From the NCBI RefSeq assembly GCF_023091155.1, contig NZ_JAHWXK010000003.1, positions 175,439 to 239,438 of the forward strand: a DNA stretch of 64,000 nucleotides, in the 5' to 3' direction. This document shows positions 27,780 through 35,451 of this stretch, one piece after another. Made by a program: the position numbers and the translations under genes. Numbering within the stretch: position 1 is the first letter of the stretch; the number at the start of each line of letters is the position of its first letter. The stretch is from Microbacterium sufflavum. Lineage in GTDB: Bacteria > Actinomycetota > Actinomycetes > Actinomycetales > Microbacteriaceae. The notes beneath the pieces were generated by a model, which saw only the letters and a list, made by a program, of their open reading frames with translations, was not told where the DNA came from and did no database searches.

Positions 27780-27815
27780 GAACGACTTTTGCTAGCTTTT
27801 CGTCAAAAGTTGTTC
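27780..27815. promoter_or_regulatory. Operator-like inverted repeat between sugar operon and ROK regulator
   Basis: GAACGACTTTTG (27780-27791) and CAAAAGTTGTTC (27804-27815) form a 12-bp inverted repeat with one mismatch and a 12-bp AT-rich spacer, about two helical turns between half-site centres. A/T-rich patches are rare here, so the site stands out. Two TTCGAA palindromes follow (27813-27818, 27824-27829). Candidate binding site for the ROK protein. Confidence 0.7.
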
Positions 27816-27840
27816 GAACCGAATTCGAAGTTCTGCGTCT

Positions 27841-27854
27841 GCACTCCGAAGTGC
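27841..27854. promoter_or_regulatory. Second small inverted repeat next to the ROK start
   Basis: GCACT (27841-27845) and AGTGC (27850-27854) lie about 20 bp before the ROK start codon and could be a second operator or RNA hairpin. Confidence 0.35.
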
Positions 27855-27871
27855 TGTGGTTTACTGACCGA

Positions 27872-29089
27872 ATGGTTGACGTGCTGAGGCCGGTCACGGT
27901 GCCCTCCCCGGGGACGGGCGAGATCTTCCAGATCCTCCGCGACGGCCAGGCGCGCACCAAGGCCGAGCTCGCGGCGCTCACCGGACTCGCCCGCTCGACC
28001 GTCGCCCTCCGTGTCGACGCGCTCCTCGCCGCCGGGCTCCTGCGGCCGGCGGGCGAAGCCGCCTCCACGGGCGGACGCCCGCCCGCGCGGGTGGCCTTCA
28101 ATCCCCGCGCCGGACTCTCGCTCGCGGTCGACCTCGGGGCCACGCACGCCACGGTCGCGGTCGCCGATCTGTCCGGCGTCATCCTCGACGCCCGCACGCG
28201 CACGATCGACATCGGCGACGGCCCCGAGAAGCTCCTCGACACCATCCTGGCCGACGGCGCCGCGCTGCTCGCGGCGACCGCGGACGGACTACCGCTGGTC
28301 GGCGTCGGCATCGGGGTGCCCGGCCCCGTCGAGCACTCGACCGGACGGCCCACGAACCCGCCGATCATGCCGGGGTGGGACCGCTTCGACGTTCCCGCCT
28401 ATGTGCAGCGGACATTCGACGTGCCCGTGCTGGTCGACAACGACGTGAACATCCTCGCGCTCGGCGAGCAGGCCACCAGCTGGCCCCGCGTCGACGACCT
28501 GATCTTCGTCAAGGTGTCCACGGGCATCGGCGCCGGCATCATCGCGGGCGGACAGCTGCAGCGCGGAGCCCAGGGCTCGGCGGGCGACATGGGCCACGTG
28601 CAGGTGCCGCGGGGGGCGGGATCCGAGCGCGATCCGGACGACGAGCGCGACCTCGAGGCCCTGGCCAGCGGCTCGGCCCTCGCGATCGCGCTGCGCGCCG
28701 CGGGGCACGAGGTGCACAGCGCCTCCGACGTGGTCGACCTCGTGCGCGGAGGCAACGCGGCGGCGATCGAGGCGACCCGGCAGGCGGGCCGCGACGTGGG
28801 CGAGGTGCTCGCCACCGTCGTGAACCTCCTCAACCCGTCGATCATCGTGCTGGGCGGCAGCATCGCGCGGGCCGGCGAGCATCTGCTGGCCGGTGTCCGC
28901 GAGGTCGTGTACCGCCGGTCGATCCCCCTCGCCACCCAGCACCTGGCCATCGTGCAGTCCCAGGCCGGAGACCGGGCCGCGGTGCTGGGGGCGGCGATCA
29001 TGGTCGCCCGCGAGGTGCTCTCCCCCGCGAGCGTCGACCGCTATGTCGCGGCGAAGGGGTCGAAGTCGGCCGACAGCGCGCCGACCTGA
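27872..29089 (+). CDS. ROK-family transcriptional regulator (NagC/XylR type)
   Basis: 405 residues. N-terminal winged helix-turn-helix: IFQILRDGQARTKAELAALTGLARSTVALRVDALLAAGLL (about 15-60). ROK fold follows with LAVDLGATHATVAVADLSG, VGIGVPGPVEHSTG and DNDVNILALGEQ. The segment after GDMGHVQV is GAGSERDPDDERDLEALASG, so the usual zinc motif CxCGxxGCLE has been lost. Likely repressor of the divergent sugar operon, relieved by a sugar. Its 3' end overlaps the convergent dehydrogenase by 49 bp. Confidence 0.92.
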   Translation: MVDVLRPVTVPSPGTGEIFQILRDGQARTKAELAALTGLARSTVALRVDALLAAGLLRPAGEAASTGGRPPARVAFNPRAGLSLAVDLGATHATVAVADLSGVILDARTRTIDIGDGPEKLLDTILADGAALLAATADGLPLVGVGIGVPGPVEHSTGRPTNPPIMPGWDRFDVPAYVQRTFDVPVLVDNDVNILALGEQATSWPRVDDLIFVKVSTGIGAGIIAGGQLQRGAQGSAGDMGHVQVPRGAGSERDPDDERDLEALASGSALAIALRAAGHEVHSASDVVDLVRGGNAAAIEATRQAGRDVGEVLATVVNLLNPSIIVLGGSIARAGEHLLAGVREVVYRRSIPLATQHLAIVQSQAGDRAAVLGAAIMVAREVLSPASVDRYVAAKGSKSADSAPT

Positions 29090-30177
29090 TCGAGCGTGCT
29101 GGCCACCTCGACGAAGCGGCGCTGTTCCGCGGCCTCCTCGATCGACAGCAGCGTGTCGAGCACGTGGTACGCGAACTCGCCCGTGGCGACGTGCGGGCGG
29201 TCGTCCGCGATCGAGCGGACCATGTCCAACAGGCCGATGCCGCGACCGGCGAGCACGCCCTCCTGGGCGACGTCGACGATCTCCTGCTCCACGGGCTCCG
29301 GCGGCACGAAGTGGCGCGCGAGCGGGCGGGTGATCGTGATCGGTCCCCCGAAGGTGTTGGGGTCGGGGATCGTGATCGTGCCCTCGGTCCCGGTGATCTC
29401 CACGATGCCCTGCCGCACGAGGGGCGAGTCGGTGCTGTAGAGGCTCTGGGCCTGACCGCCGCCCTCGAAGTCGAGCAGCACGCTCAGCGTCGACGGGATC
29501 TCGACGGGGAACTCCTGCCCGGCGAGCTCGCCGACCTGCACCCGCCTGGTCGGCGCACCCTGCAGCCCGAGCGCGGCGACCGCCGCCACCGGGCCGAACA
29601 CGTGCACGAGCGTCGAGACGTAGTACGGGCCCATGTCGAGCAGCGGACCAGCGCCCCTGGCGTAGAGGAACGCCGGGTTCGGGTGGAAGATCTCCGGGCC
29701 CTGCCACTGGAACGTCGTCTGCCCGAACAGCGGCCGCCCGATGTCGCCGCGGGCGATCGCGCGCTTCGCGGTCTGCACCCCGGGGCCGAGCACCGTGTCG
29801 GGCGCGGCGCCGATGCGCCGTCCGGCCGCCTCGGCGGTGCGCAGCAGCCGGCTGGCCTCCTCCCGGCTCACGCCGAGCGGCTTCTCCGTCCACACGTGCT
29901 TCCCGGCGCGGATGATCGCCTCGGACACCGCGACGTGCGCGGCCGGGATCGTGAGGTTGACGACCACGGCGATGTCGGGGTCGTCGAGCACCACGTCCAC
30001 GCCGCCCGCCCGCGGCACGCCGTACGCCTCGGCCTGAGCGCGGGCGCGCTCCGGGAGGAGGTCGCCGATCGCGAGCACCCGCACGTCGGGGAACCGGGTC
30101 AGGTTCTGCAGGTACTGGTCGCTGATGTTGCCCGCGCCGATGATGCCGACGCCGACCGCGTCGCCTGCGCGCCCCAT
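29041..30177 (-). CDS. Gfo/Idh/MocA-family oxidoreductase
   Basis: 378 residues. GVGIIGAGNISDQYLQNLTRFPDVRVLAIGDLLPERA is the Rossmann domain, IAVVVNLTIPAAHVAVSEAIIRAGKHVWTEKPLG contains the EKP motif, and MGPYYVSTLVHVFGP supplies the C-terminal domain signature. Same family as the dehydrogenase at 26.6-27.8 kb but not closely similar. Its ATG overlaps the isomerase stop by one nt (TGATG), forming a two-gene operon under the divergent TetR regulator. Substrate probably a sugar, cyclitol or oxidised glycoside. Confidence 0.91.
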   Translation of the reverse strand: MGRAGDAVGVGIIGAGNISDQYLQNLTRFPDVRVLAIGDLLPERARAQAEAYGVPRAGGVDVVLDDPDIAVVVNLTIPAAHVAVSEAIIRAGKHVWTEKPLGVSREEASRLLRTAEAAGRRIGAAPDTVLGPGVQTAKRAIARGDIGRPLFGQTTFQWQGPEIFHPNPAFLYARGAGPLLDMGPYYVSTLVHVFGPVAAVAALGLQGAPTRRVQVGELAGQEFPVEIPSTLSVLLDFEGGGQAQSLYSTDSPLVRQGIVEITGTEGTITIPDPNTFGGPITITRPLARHFVPPEPVEQEIVDVAQEGVLAGRGIGLLDMVRSIADDRPHVATGEFAYHVLDTLLSIEEAAEQRRFVEVASTLDQVGALSADFDPFAAT

Positions 30178-30983
30178 CAGCCCGCGACCTCCGCGTCGAG
30201 GAACCGCCGACTGCGCTCGATCGCGTCGAACAGGTCGCCCTCGTAGTGGTCGAACTCCACGATGGCGAGCTCGAGCGCGGGGGCCGCCGCGATGGCCGCC
30301 ACGAGCGGGACGGCGCCGTCGCCCGCGGGCACCTGGTCCGCCGGCGGGTAGGCGTCGAGCAGGGCGGGGTCGAGCGTGCCGTCCTTGGCGTGCACCGCGA
30401 TCACGCGGTCGCCCAGGCGCTCCAGCAGGGCCTCGGGGTCGACCCCACCGCGCGCCACCCAGTAGAGGTCCACCTCCAGCACCACGCGGTCGTCGAGCAG
30501 GCCCGCCAGCACCTCCAGCCCCGTCACGCCGTCGAACGCGGCCTCGAGCTCGTGGGCGTGGTTGTGGTAGCCGACGCGCACGCCCATCGCGGCGCCGACC
30601 TCGGCCGCGGCGTTGAGCAGTCGGGCGGTCTCGGCGATCTGCTCCACCGACTCCCAGCGGGCAGGTTCGGTGTACGGGTCGATCACGGTGTGCATGCCGA
30701 GCGTCTTCGCCGCCGCGAACACCTCGGCGGGCGCGGGCACGGGCAGGGTGGTGCCGCTGCCGTCCGGGTTGACGAACGACTCCGACGCCAGGAACGCGTG
30801 TCCGGAGGGCGCGGTGAGGCCGGCGGCGGCGAGCGCGGCGGCCATCGCCTCGGCCCTGCGCACGAAGTCGTACGGCTCGACGGCCGTGAACCCGCGCGCG
30901 GCGACGGCGGCGAGAGTGCCGTCGAGGTCGGCCTCCAGCTGCTCGCGGATGGTGAACAGCTGCAGGGACGTCTGGATCGTCAT
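30177..30983 (-). CDS. Sugar phosphate isomerase/epimerase-like TIM barrel protein
   Basis: 268 residues starting MTIQTSLQLFTIREQLEADL, which resembles the inosose-dehydratase/ketose-epimerase-like IolE/IolI superfamily (SLQLFTIR is frequent). Metal-ligand regions: YHNHAHELE, LEVDLYWVARGG, IAVHAKDGT and AIVEFDHYEGD. GAGGAG precedes the ATG at 30983. Translated together with the following dehydrogenase. A keto-sugar pathway role is inferred from context only. Confidence 0.88.
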   Translation of the reverse strand: MTIQTSLQLFTIREQLEADLDGTLAAVAARGFTAVEPYDFVRRAEAMAAALAAAGLTAPSGHAFLASESFVNPDGSGTTLPVPAPAEVFAAAKTLGMHTVIDPYTEPARWESVEQIAETARLLNAAAEVGAAMGVRVGYHNHAHELEAAFDGVTGLEVLAGLLDDRVVLEVDLYWVARGGVDPEALLERLGDRVIAVHAKDGTLDPALLDAYPPADQVPAGDGAVPLVAAIAAAPALELAIVEFDHYEGDLFDAIERSRRFLDAEVAG

Positions 30984-31050
30984 CGGTCGTGCTCCTCGGG
31001 TCGTCGGCGACTCGCGGGTGGTGCCCCGCGCTGGCACGCTATCACCGAAT

Positions 31051-31066
31051 ACCTCCACATGGAAGT
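31051..31066. promoter_or_regulatory. TetR-type operator palindrome
   Basis: ACCTCCA CA TGGAAGT: 7-bp arms with one mismatch and a 2-bp centre, located 12 bp before the TAGACT box of the TetR gene and between two divergent transcription units. Natural site for autoregulation and control of the isomerase/dehydrogenase pair. Confidence 0.6.
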
Positions 31067-31077
31067 TTTGGTCGCAC

Positions 31078-31083
31078 TAGACT
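31078..31083 (+). promoter_or_regulatory. -10 box of leaderless promoter for TetR regulator
   Basis: TAGACT, then CGGCCC, then ATG at 31090. Confidence 0.6.
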
Positions 31084-31089
31084 CGGCCC

Positions 31090-31740
31090 ATGCCCCCCTC
31101 CTCCGCCGACGGTCCCGAGCGCCCACGCGCCCGCGGCGCCTACGCCAAGGGGATCGCGCGTCGGCAGGAGATCCTCGACCGCGCGATCGAGGTGTTCGCG
31201 ACCCGCGGCGCCGACCGCACGAGCCTGCGCGCGATCGCCAGCGAGGTCGGCGTCACGCACGCCGCGCTCACGCACTACTTCGGCTCCCTGGAGGAGCTCC
31301 TGGTCGCGGTCTACCGCGAGAGCAACGCCCCTGGCCGGCACCCCGAGGCGCGAGACGACGCGACGCCCGTGGAGAGCATGATCCTGTCGGCCAGGGTCAA
31401 CCGCGAGGTGCCAGGCCTCGTGCAGCTGTACTCGGCCCTGGTGGCCTCCGCGCTGGAGGAGGGCCATCCGGCGGCGAGGGAGTTCGCCACCGACCGGTTC
31501 GCGCGACTGCGAGCGAGCATCGCCGCGACCGTGCGGCAGCAGCAGCGCGAGGGGCGCATCCGCGACGACGCCGACCCCGAGGCGGTCGCGGCCCTGGTCA
31601 TCGCCGCCTCGGACGGCCTGCAGACGCAGTGGCTGCTCGACCCCGACGCCCCGCAGCACGAGGCGCTGACACTGCTGGACCGCCTGCTCCGCCCCACCTC
31701 GGGTGCCGAGCCCCGACCACCGGAGGATGACCGCGCATGA
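31090..31740 (+). CDS. TetR-family transcriptional regulator
   Basis: 216 residues. The N-terminal helix-turn-helix reads RRQEILDRAIEVFATRGADRTSLRAIASEVGVTHAALTHYFGSLEELLVAV (about 25-75), typical TetR. The C-terminal ligand domain is not recognisable. It is divergent from the isomerase/Gfo pair with an operator-like palindrome in between, so it probably represses those genes in the absence of ligand. Its stop codon overlaps the next gene's ATG as ATGA. Confidence 0.92.
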   Translation: MPPSSADGPERPRARGAYAKGIARRQEILDRAIEVFATRGADRTSLRAIASEVGVTHAALTHYFGSLEELLVAVYRESNAPGRHPEARDDATPVESMILSARVNREVPGLVQLYSALVASALEEGHPAAREFATDRFARLRASIAATVRQQQREGRIRDDADPEAVAALVIAASDGLQTQWLLDPDAPQHEALTLLDRLLRPTSGAEPRPPEDDRA

Positions 31741-32699
31741 GCACAGGACGGGTCGTGGTGGGCGGGTCCACCGGATTCATGGGGCAGTACCTCACCGAAC
31801 GCCTGCGCGGGCAGGGGCGGGAGGTCGTCACGGTCTCTCGCGCGGGCGCCGACCTCGCCTGGACCGACCAGGCCGGGATCGACGCCGCGGTCGAGGGTTC
31901 CGCGCTCGTCCTCGGCCTCGCGGGCAAGAGCGTCAACTGCCGGTACACGCCGGCGAACCGCGCCGAGATCTTCCGCTCCCGGCTCGACACCACCGCCGCC
32001 CTGCGCACCGCGATCGCGCGCGCCTCGGCCCCGCCCGCCCTGTGGATCAACTCGTCCACCGCGACGATCTACCGCCACGCCGAGGACCGGCCGATGACCG
32101 AGGCGGACGGCGAGCTCGGCAGCGGCTTCTCGGTCGAGGTCGCGAAGGCCTGGGAGCGGGAGCTGTTCACGGGCGCGCTGCCCGGCACGCGCCGTGTCGC
32201 CCTGCGCAGCGCGATCGTGCTGGGCGACGGCGGAGTGCTCGGCCCGCTGCGCACCCTCGCCCGCCTGGGCCTCGGTGGTCCGCAGTACGACGGGCGCTGG
32301 CCGGTGAGCCGTGCGCGCCGGGAGGCCGGCACCGCGCATCGCTTCGGCGCACGCCGCGGTCGCCAGCGGTTCAGCTGGATCCACCTCGACGATGTGGCTC
32401 GGATCGTGGAGTTCCTGGAGCAGACGCCGGCGCTGGAGGGTCCGGTGAACGCCGCGTCGCCGAACCCCGTGGACAACGTCGCCTTCATGGCGGCCGTGCG
32501 TCGCGCGCTGGGGGTGCGTCTCGGCCCGCCGACGCCGCGGTGGATGCTGGAGCTGGGCGCGATCGGCATCCGCACCGAGACCGAGCTCGTCTTGAAGAGC
32601 CGGTGGGTGCTGCCCGAGAAGCTCCGTGCCGCGGGCTTCACGTTCCGCTATCCCGACCTCGATGAGGCGCTGCGCTCCTCCTTCGCCGCGTCGACCTGA
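31737..32699 (+). CDS. TIGR01777-family epimerase (SDR, DUF1731 C-terminus)
   Basis: 320 residues. Rossmann motif VVVGGSTGFMGQYL, then GLAGKSVNCRYTPANRAEIFRSRLDTTAAL, a signature of this extended-SDR group, and FSWIHLDDVARIVEF. C-terminal residues from about 245 correspond to the DUF1731 domain (RRALGVRLGPPTPRWMLELGA, SRWVLPEKLRAAGFTFRYPDL). Enzymatic role is unknown for the family; related proteins affect cell division in cyanobacteria. Coupled to TetR through ATGA. The stop codon sits inside a strong terminator stem. Confidence 0.9.
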   Translation: MSTGRVVVGGSTGFMGQYLTERLRGQGREVVTVSRAGADLAWTDQAGIDAAVEGSALVLGLAGKSVNCRYTPANRAEIFRSRLDTTAALRTAIARASAPPALWINSSTATIYRHAEDRPMTEADGELGSGFSVEVAKAWERELFTGALPGTRRVALRSAIVLGDGGVLGPLRTLARLGLGGPQYDGRWPVSRARREAGTAHRFGARRGRQRFSWIHLDDVARIVEFLEQTPALEGPVNAASPNPVDNVAFMAAVRRALGVRLGPPTPRWMLELGAIGIRTETELVLKSRWVLPEKLRAAGFTFRYPDLDEALRSSFAAST

Positions 32700-32729
32700 T
32701 CGCACCCCGGCGCGCGATCAGGTCGACGC
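32688..32729. terminator. Bidirectional terminator spanning the epimerase stop codon
   Basis: GCGTCGACCTGATCGC (32688-32703) and GCGATCAGGTCGACGC (32714-32729) form a perfect 16-bp stem with a 10-nt loop. The TGA at 32697-32699 is within the left arm. Convergent genes lie on both sides. Confidence 0.8.
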
Positions 32730-32741
32730 CTCCGGCGAGGG

Positions 32742-33686
32742 TCACACCGAACGCTGCAGGGCCGGGAACGTCCAGCTCCCGTCGAGGAGCTCGGCCCGCG
32801 GACGGTACAGACGCACGAGGTAGTTCCACCCCTCCGGAATCGGGATCACGTTCGGCACGCCGTCGGGGTGGTCGCCGAACCGCACCGTGATGGCGCCGTC
32901 GTCGTCCCGGACTCCGGTGATGTTGTTGATCGTGTAGGCACCGCGGTCGTTCGGCTCGAAGAAGCCGTCGGCGTTGTACACCGAGATGGACCAGAACCCG
33001 TCCACGGGAACGTCGACCACTCGGAGCTCGTACCGCCCCCGCGGCAGCCGCGGGTCGACGCCGATGTACTGAGCCTCCCAGGAGGGCAGCCCTCCCCACC
33101 CCGCCGCGGTTCCGATCAGGTGACGGATCGGATCGACTTCGGCCTCGGCCCCGAACATGCGGTCGAAGCCGCGCAGGTTCCGCGCAAGAGTCAGCAGCGC
33201 CCCGCGTGTCTCGTCCAGGTCCGCGGGGTCGTCGTCGGGGAGGGGGAAGGGCTCGGCGGACGCACTGTCGATCCCGAGCTGATCCTGGAGCGCCGTCACG
33301 ACGGCCACGTCTGCCTGGTCTTCCGGGTCGACGAGGATGCGCACCGCGACCACGACGTAGGGTGTGCCGAACCGCTCGGTGGTCAGCCGGTACTCTCCGG
33401 GGTCGTGGAAGACGGCGTCCACGTAGTGGCGTTCGTTGACGACCATCGCCGAGAGGTAGCGATCGCCGTGGTCCGGGATCGTGAGCGTCGCCCCCGCGCG
33501 GATGTCGACGACGGCGAAGCTGTAGAGCGTGTCGCGGTTGAGCCGGATGACCGTCTGATGCTCGATCGCGGCCGGCTCCCTGTTGTGTCGGAACCGGTTC
33601 ACGCCCCCGGCATCGCGCTGCAGGTCGGACATCATGCGGTGGGTCTCGGCGACGGCGAAGTTCTCCACGTTCACGGGTGCGCTCAT
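32742..33686 (-). CDS. DUF1254/DUF1214-domain protein
   Basis: 314 residues. The N-terminal domain is DUF1254-like (RLNRDTLYSFAVVDIRAGATLTIPDHGDRYLSAMVVNERHYVDAVF). The C-terminal DUF1214 part reads GFWSISVYNADGFFEPNDRGAYTINNITG followed by NVIPIPEGWNYLVRLYRPRAEL. No signal peptide, so this copy is cytoplasmic, unlike many family members. Function unknown. It stands alone between a terminator and the PLD-N gene. Confidence 0.85.
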   Translation of the reverse strand: MSAPVNVENFAVAETHRMMSDLQRDAGGVNRFRHNREPAAIEHQTVIRLNRDTLYSFAVVDIRAGATLTIPDHGDRYLSAMVVNERHYVDAVFHDPGEYRLTTERFGTPYVVVAVRILVDPEDQADVAVVTALQDQLGIDSASAEPFPLPDDDPADLDETRGALLTLARNLRGFDRMFGAEAEVDPIRHLIGTAAGWGGLPSWEAQYIGVDPRLPRGRYELRVVDVPVDGFWSISVYNADGFFEPNDRGAYTINNITGVRDDDGAITVRFGDHPDGVPNVIPIPEGWNYLVRLYRPRAELLDGSWTFPALQRSV

Positions 33687-33753
33687 ACCGGCATGATGGC
33701 ACCGACGCGCACCCCGAGCCAGGACCGTCTCGAACGGCCGGTCTCCGAACCGT

Positions 33754-34137
33754 CTACGCTCCCGCCGCGGGCGCGTCGCCGTCGTCGCGTCGCCGCTTCT
33801 CGAGTTCCTCGCGCAACCGCCACTCCTCGATCTCGCGGTCGAGGTCGGCGATCTGCTGCTCCGTCGTGCGGGTGTCGCGGGGCCGGGAGGGGGGCGCCGT
33901 CACGGTGGGTGCGGCGGGTCGTTCGGCCCTCCGCATCCGGGGGATCGCGACGCCGCCCTCGCCGTACTCGCGTCCGAGCGCGAACCACAGCAGGCTTCCG
34001 ACGAGCGGCAGCAGGATCACGATGATCAGCCACACCATCTTGGGCAGGTGCTTCACCTGCCCGTCGTCGCGGGTGATGATGTCGATCAGCGCACCGACCA
34101 TCAGCGCGATGATCAGCAGCGAGAACAGGAACGGCAT
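33754..34137 (-). CDS. Small membrane protein with PLDc_N domain and charged coiled-coil tail
   Basis: 127 residues. Two membrane helices: MPFLFSLLIIALMVGALIDII and KMVWLIIVILLPLVGSLLWFALGR, the PLDc_N pattern found at the N-terminus of cardiolipin synthases and in stand-alone small proteins. The C-terminal half, EQQIADLDREIEEWRLREELEKRRR, is predicted coiled coil. No catalytic HKD motif, so it is not itself a synthase. Leaderless promoter 6 nt upstream. Confidence 0.85.
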   Translation of the reverse strand: MPFLFSLLIIALMVGALIDIITRDDGQVKHLPKMVWLIIVILLPLVGSLLWFALGREYGEGGVAIPRMRRAERPAAPTVTAPPSRPRDTRTTEQQIADLDREIEEWRLREELEKRRRDDGDAPAAGA

Positions 34138-34143
34138 GAGTTC

Positions 34144-34149
34144 AGGGTA
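34144..34149 (-). promoter_or_regulatory. -10 box of leaderless promoter for the PLDc_N gene
   Basis: TACCCT on the minus strand, then GAACTC, then ATG at 34137. Confidence 0.6.
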
Positions 34150-34175
34150 GACGACGGGTCGTGCGCCGCGCCGCC

Positions 34176-35105
34176 CTAGGGCAGGAGATGCCCGGCGGCG
34201 CGGAACAGCTCGTACCACTCGGGCCGCGTGAGGACGACGTCGGCGCCGGCCGCCGCGTCCCGCACGCGCTCGGGGGTCGTGGTCCCCAGCACGACCTGCA
34301 TCCCGGCGGGGTGCCGCGTGATCCACGCGGTGGCGATCGCGATCGGCTCGACGCCGTACTGGGCCGCGAGCCGGTCGATCACGGCGTTCAGCTCGGCATA
34401 CTCCGGACTCCCCAGGAAGACACCGGCGTCGGTGCCGCTCTGGAACGGCGACCACGCCTGCACCGTGATGCCGTTCAGCCGGCAGTAGTCGACGATGCCG
34501 CCGCCGTCGCGCACGATGCTCTGGTCGTGTCCGCCGATGTTCGCTGCGACCGGCTGCGCGATGATCGGCGCGTGGGTGAGCGACAGCTGCAGCTGGTTGG
34601 CGATCAGGGGCTGGCGGACGGCCGTGCGGAGCAGGTCGATCTGCGACGGGGTGTGATTCGAGACGCCGAACGCCCTGACCTTGCCGGAGGACTCGAGGTG
34701 GTCGAACGCGCGCGCGACCTCGTCGGGCTCGACGAGCGCGTCCGGTCGGTGCAGCAGAAGGACGTCGATGCGATCGGTGCGCAGCGCCGCGAGCGATCCC
34801 TCGACCTGGGTGACGATGTGGTCGTAGGAGAAGTCGAACATCCCCTGCGTCGGCACGATGCCGCACTTGGTCTGCAGCACGATCTCGTCGCGCTCGCCCG
34901 GGCTGAGGGCGAGCGCCTCCGCGAAGCGGGCCTCACAGCGGTGCATCGCACCGCCGTAGATGTCGGCGTGGTCGAAGAAGTCGATGCCGGCCTCGCGGGC
35001 TGTCGCATACAGCTCGCGGATGTGGGCGTCGTCCTTGTCGGCGATACGCATCATCCCGGCGATGACGGCGGGGGCGGTGGCGGTTCCGAAGGGCACGGTC
35101 TTCAT
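34176..35105 (-). CDS. Aldo/keto reductase (YdhF-like)
   Basis: 309 residues from MKTVPFGTATAPAVIAGMMRI. Asp and Tyr of the catalytic tetrad lie in GIDFFDHADIYGG, Lys in VLQTKCGI and His in VLLLHRPDAL. SNHTPSQIDLL and QAWSPFQSG match the YdhF branch rather than the AKR5 type seen at 1.1 kb. A potential redox enzyme for carbonyl compounds; substrate unknown. Start chosen because TAGCGT lies 7 nt upstream. Confidence 0.9.
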   Translation of the reverse strand: MKTVPFGTATAPAVIAGMMRIADKDDAHIRELYATAREAGIDFFDHADIYGGAMHRCEARFAEALALSPGERDEIVLQTKCGIVPTQGMFDFSYDHIVTQVEGSLAALRTDRIDVLLLHRPDALVEPDEVARAFDHLESSGKVRAFGVSNHTPSQIDLLRTAVRQPLIANQLQLSLTHAPIIAQPVAANIGGHDQSIVRDGGGIVDYCRLNGITVQAWSPFQSGTDAGVFLGSPEYAELNAVIDRLAAQYGVEPIAIATAWITRHPAGMQVVLGTTTPERVRDAAAGADVVLTRPEWYELFRAAGHLLP

Positions 35106-35112
35106 GGTCGCC

Positions 35113-35118
35113 ACGCTA
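35113..35118 (-). promoter_or_regulatory. -10 box of leaderless promoter for YdhF-like reductase
   Basis: TAGCGT on the minus strand with a 7-nt spacer to the ATG at 35105. Confidence 0.55.
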
Positions 35119-35126
35119 TCGCGCAC

Positions 35127-35357
35127 TCACGGGTCCACGGCAGTCGAGAACGGCAGGAGGTCCGTCACCGGGATGTCGAGCGCCGCCGCGATGCGCGCGA
35201 GGTCGACCATGGTGAAGTCCACGCGCGCGTCGAAGAGGTCGTGCAGTCGACGAGCGGAGATGCCTGATCGATCCGCCAGCCGGTCGAGCGACACTCCGGC
35301 GTGCAGTCGCGCCGCCTCCACCGTCGATGCCATCGTGTGACTCAGTTCTGTCCCCAT
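35127..35357 (-). CDS. Small XRE-family helix-turn-helix protein
   Basis: 76 residues. ARLHAGVSLDRLADRSGISARRLHDLFDARVDFTMVDLARIAAALDIPVTDLLPF is a full XRE/Cro HTH and little else, so this is a single-domain DNA-binding protein. A TAGTGT box lies 6 nt upstream of the ATG. A 17-bp direct repeat straddles the start codon and probably mediates autoregulation. It is divergent from the larger XRE-ImmA pair. Confidence 0.8.
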   Translation of the reverse strand: MGTELSHTMASTVEAARLHAGVSLDRLADRSGISARRLHDLFDARVDFTMVDLARIAAALDIPVTDLLPFSTAVDP

Positions 35358-35387
35358 ACGCCGACACTACCCCCACACGCGGACACT
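35352..35387. promoter_or_regulatory. Direct-repeat operator overlapping the small XRE promoter
   Basis: CCCCATACGCCGACACT (35352-35368) and CCCCACACGCGGACACT (35371-35387): 15 of 17 positions match, 19 bp apart, on the same helix face. The first copy covers the start codon and -10 box of the small XRE gene. Confidence 0.65.
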
Positions 35388-35438
35388 CACTCGGGAAGAA
35401 TGAACCGATATGACGGCATCTTGATCTCGGAGCGCTGC

Positions 35439-35444
35439 TAGGGT
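35439..35444 (+). promoter_or_regulatory. -10 box for the XRE-ImmA pair
   Basis: TAGGGT with a 7-nt spacer to the ATG at 35452. Confidence 0.55.
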
Positions 35445-35451
35445 GTGCCGA

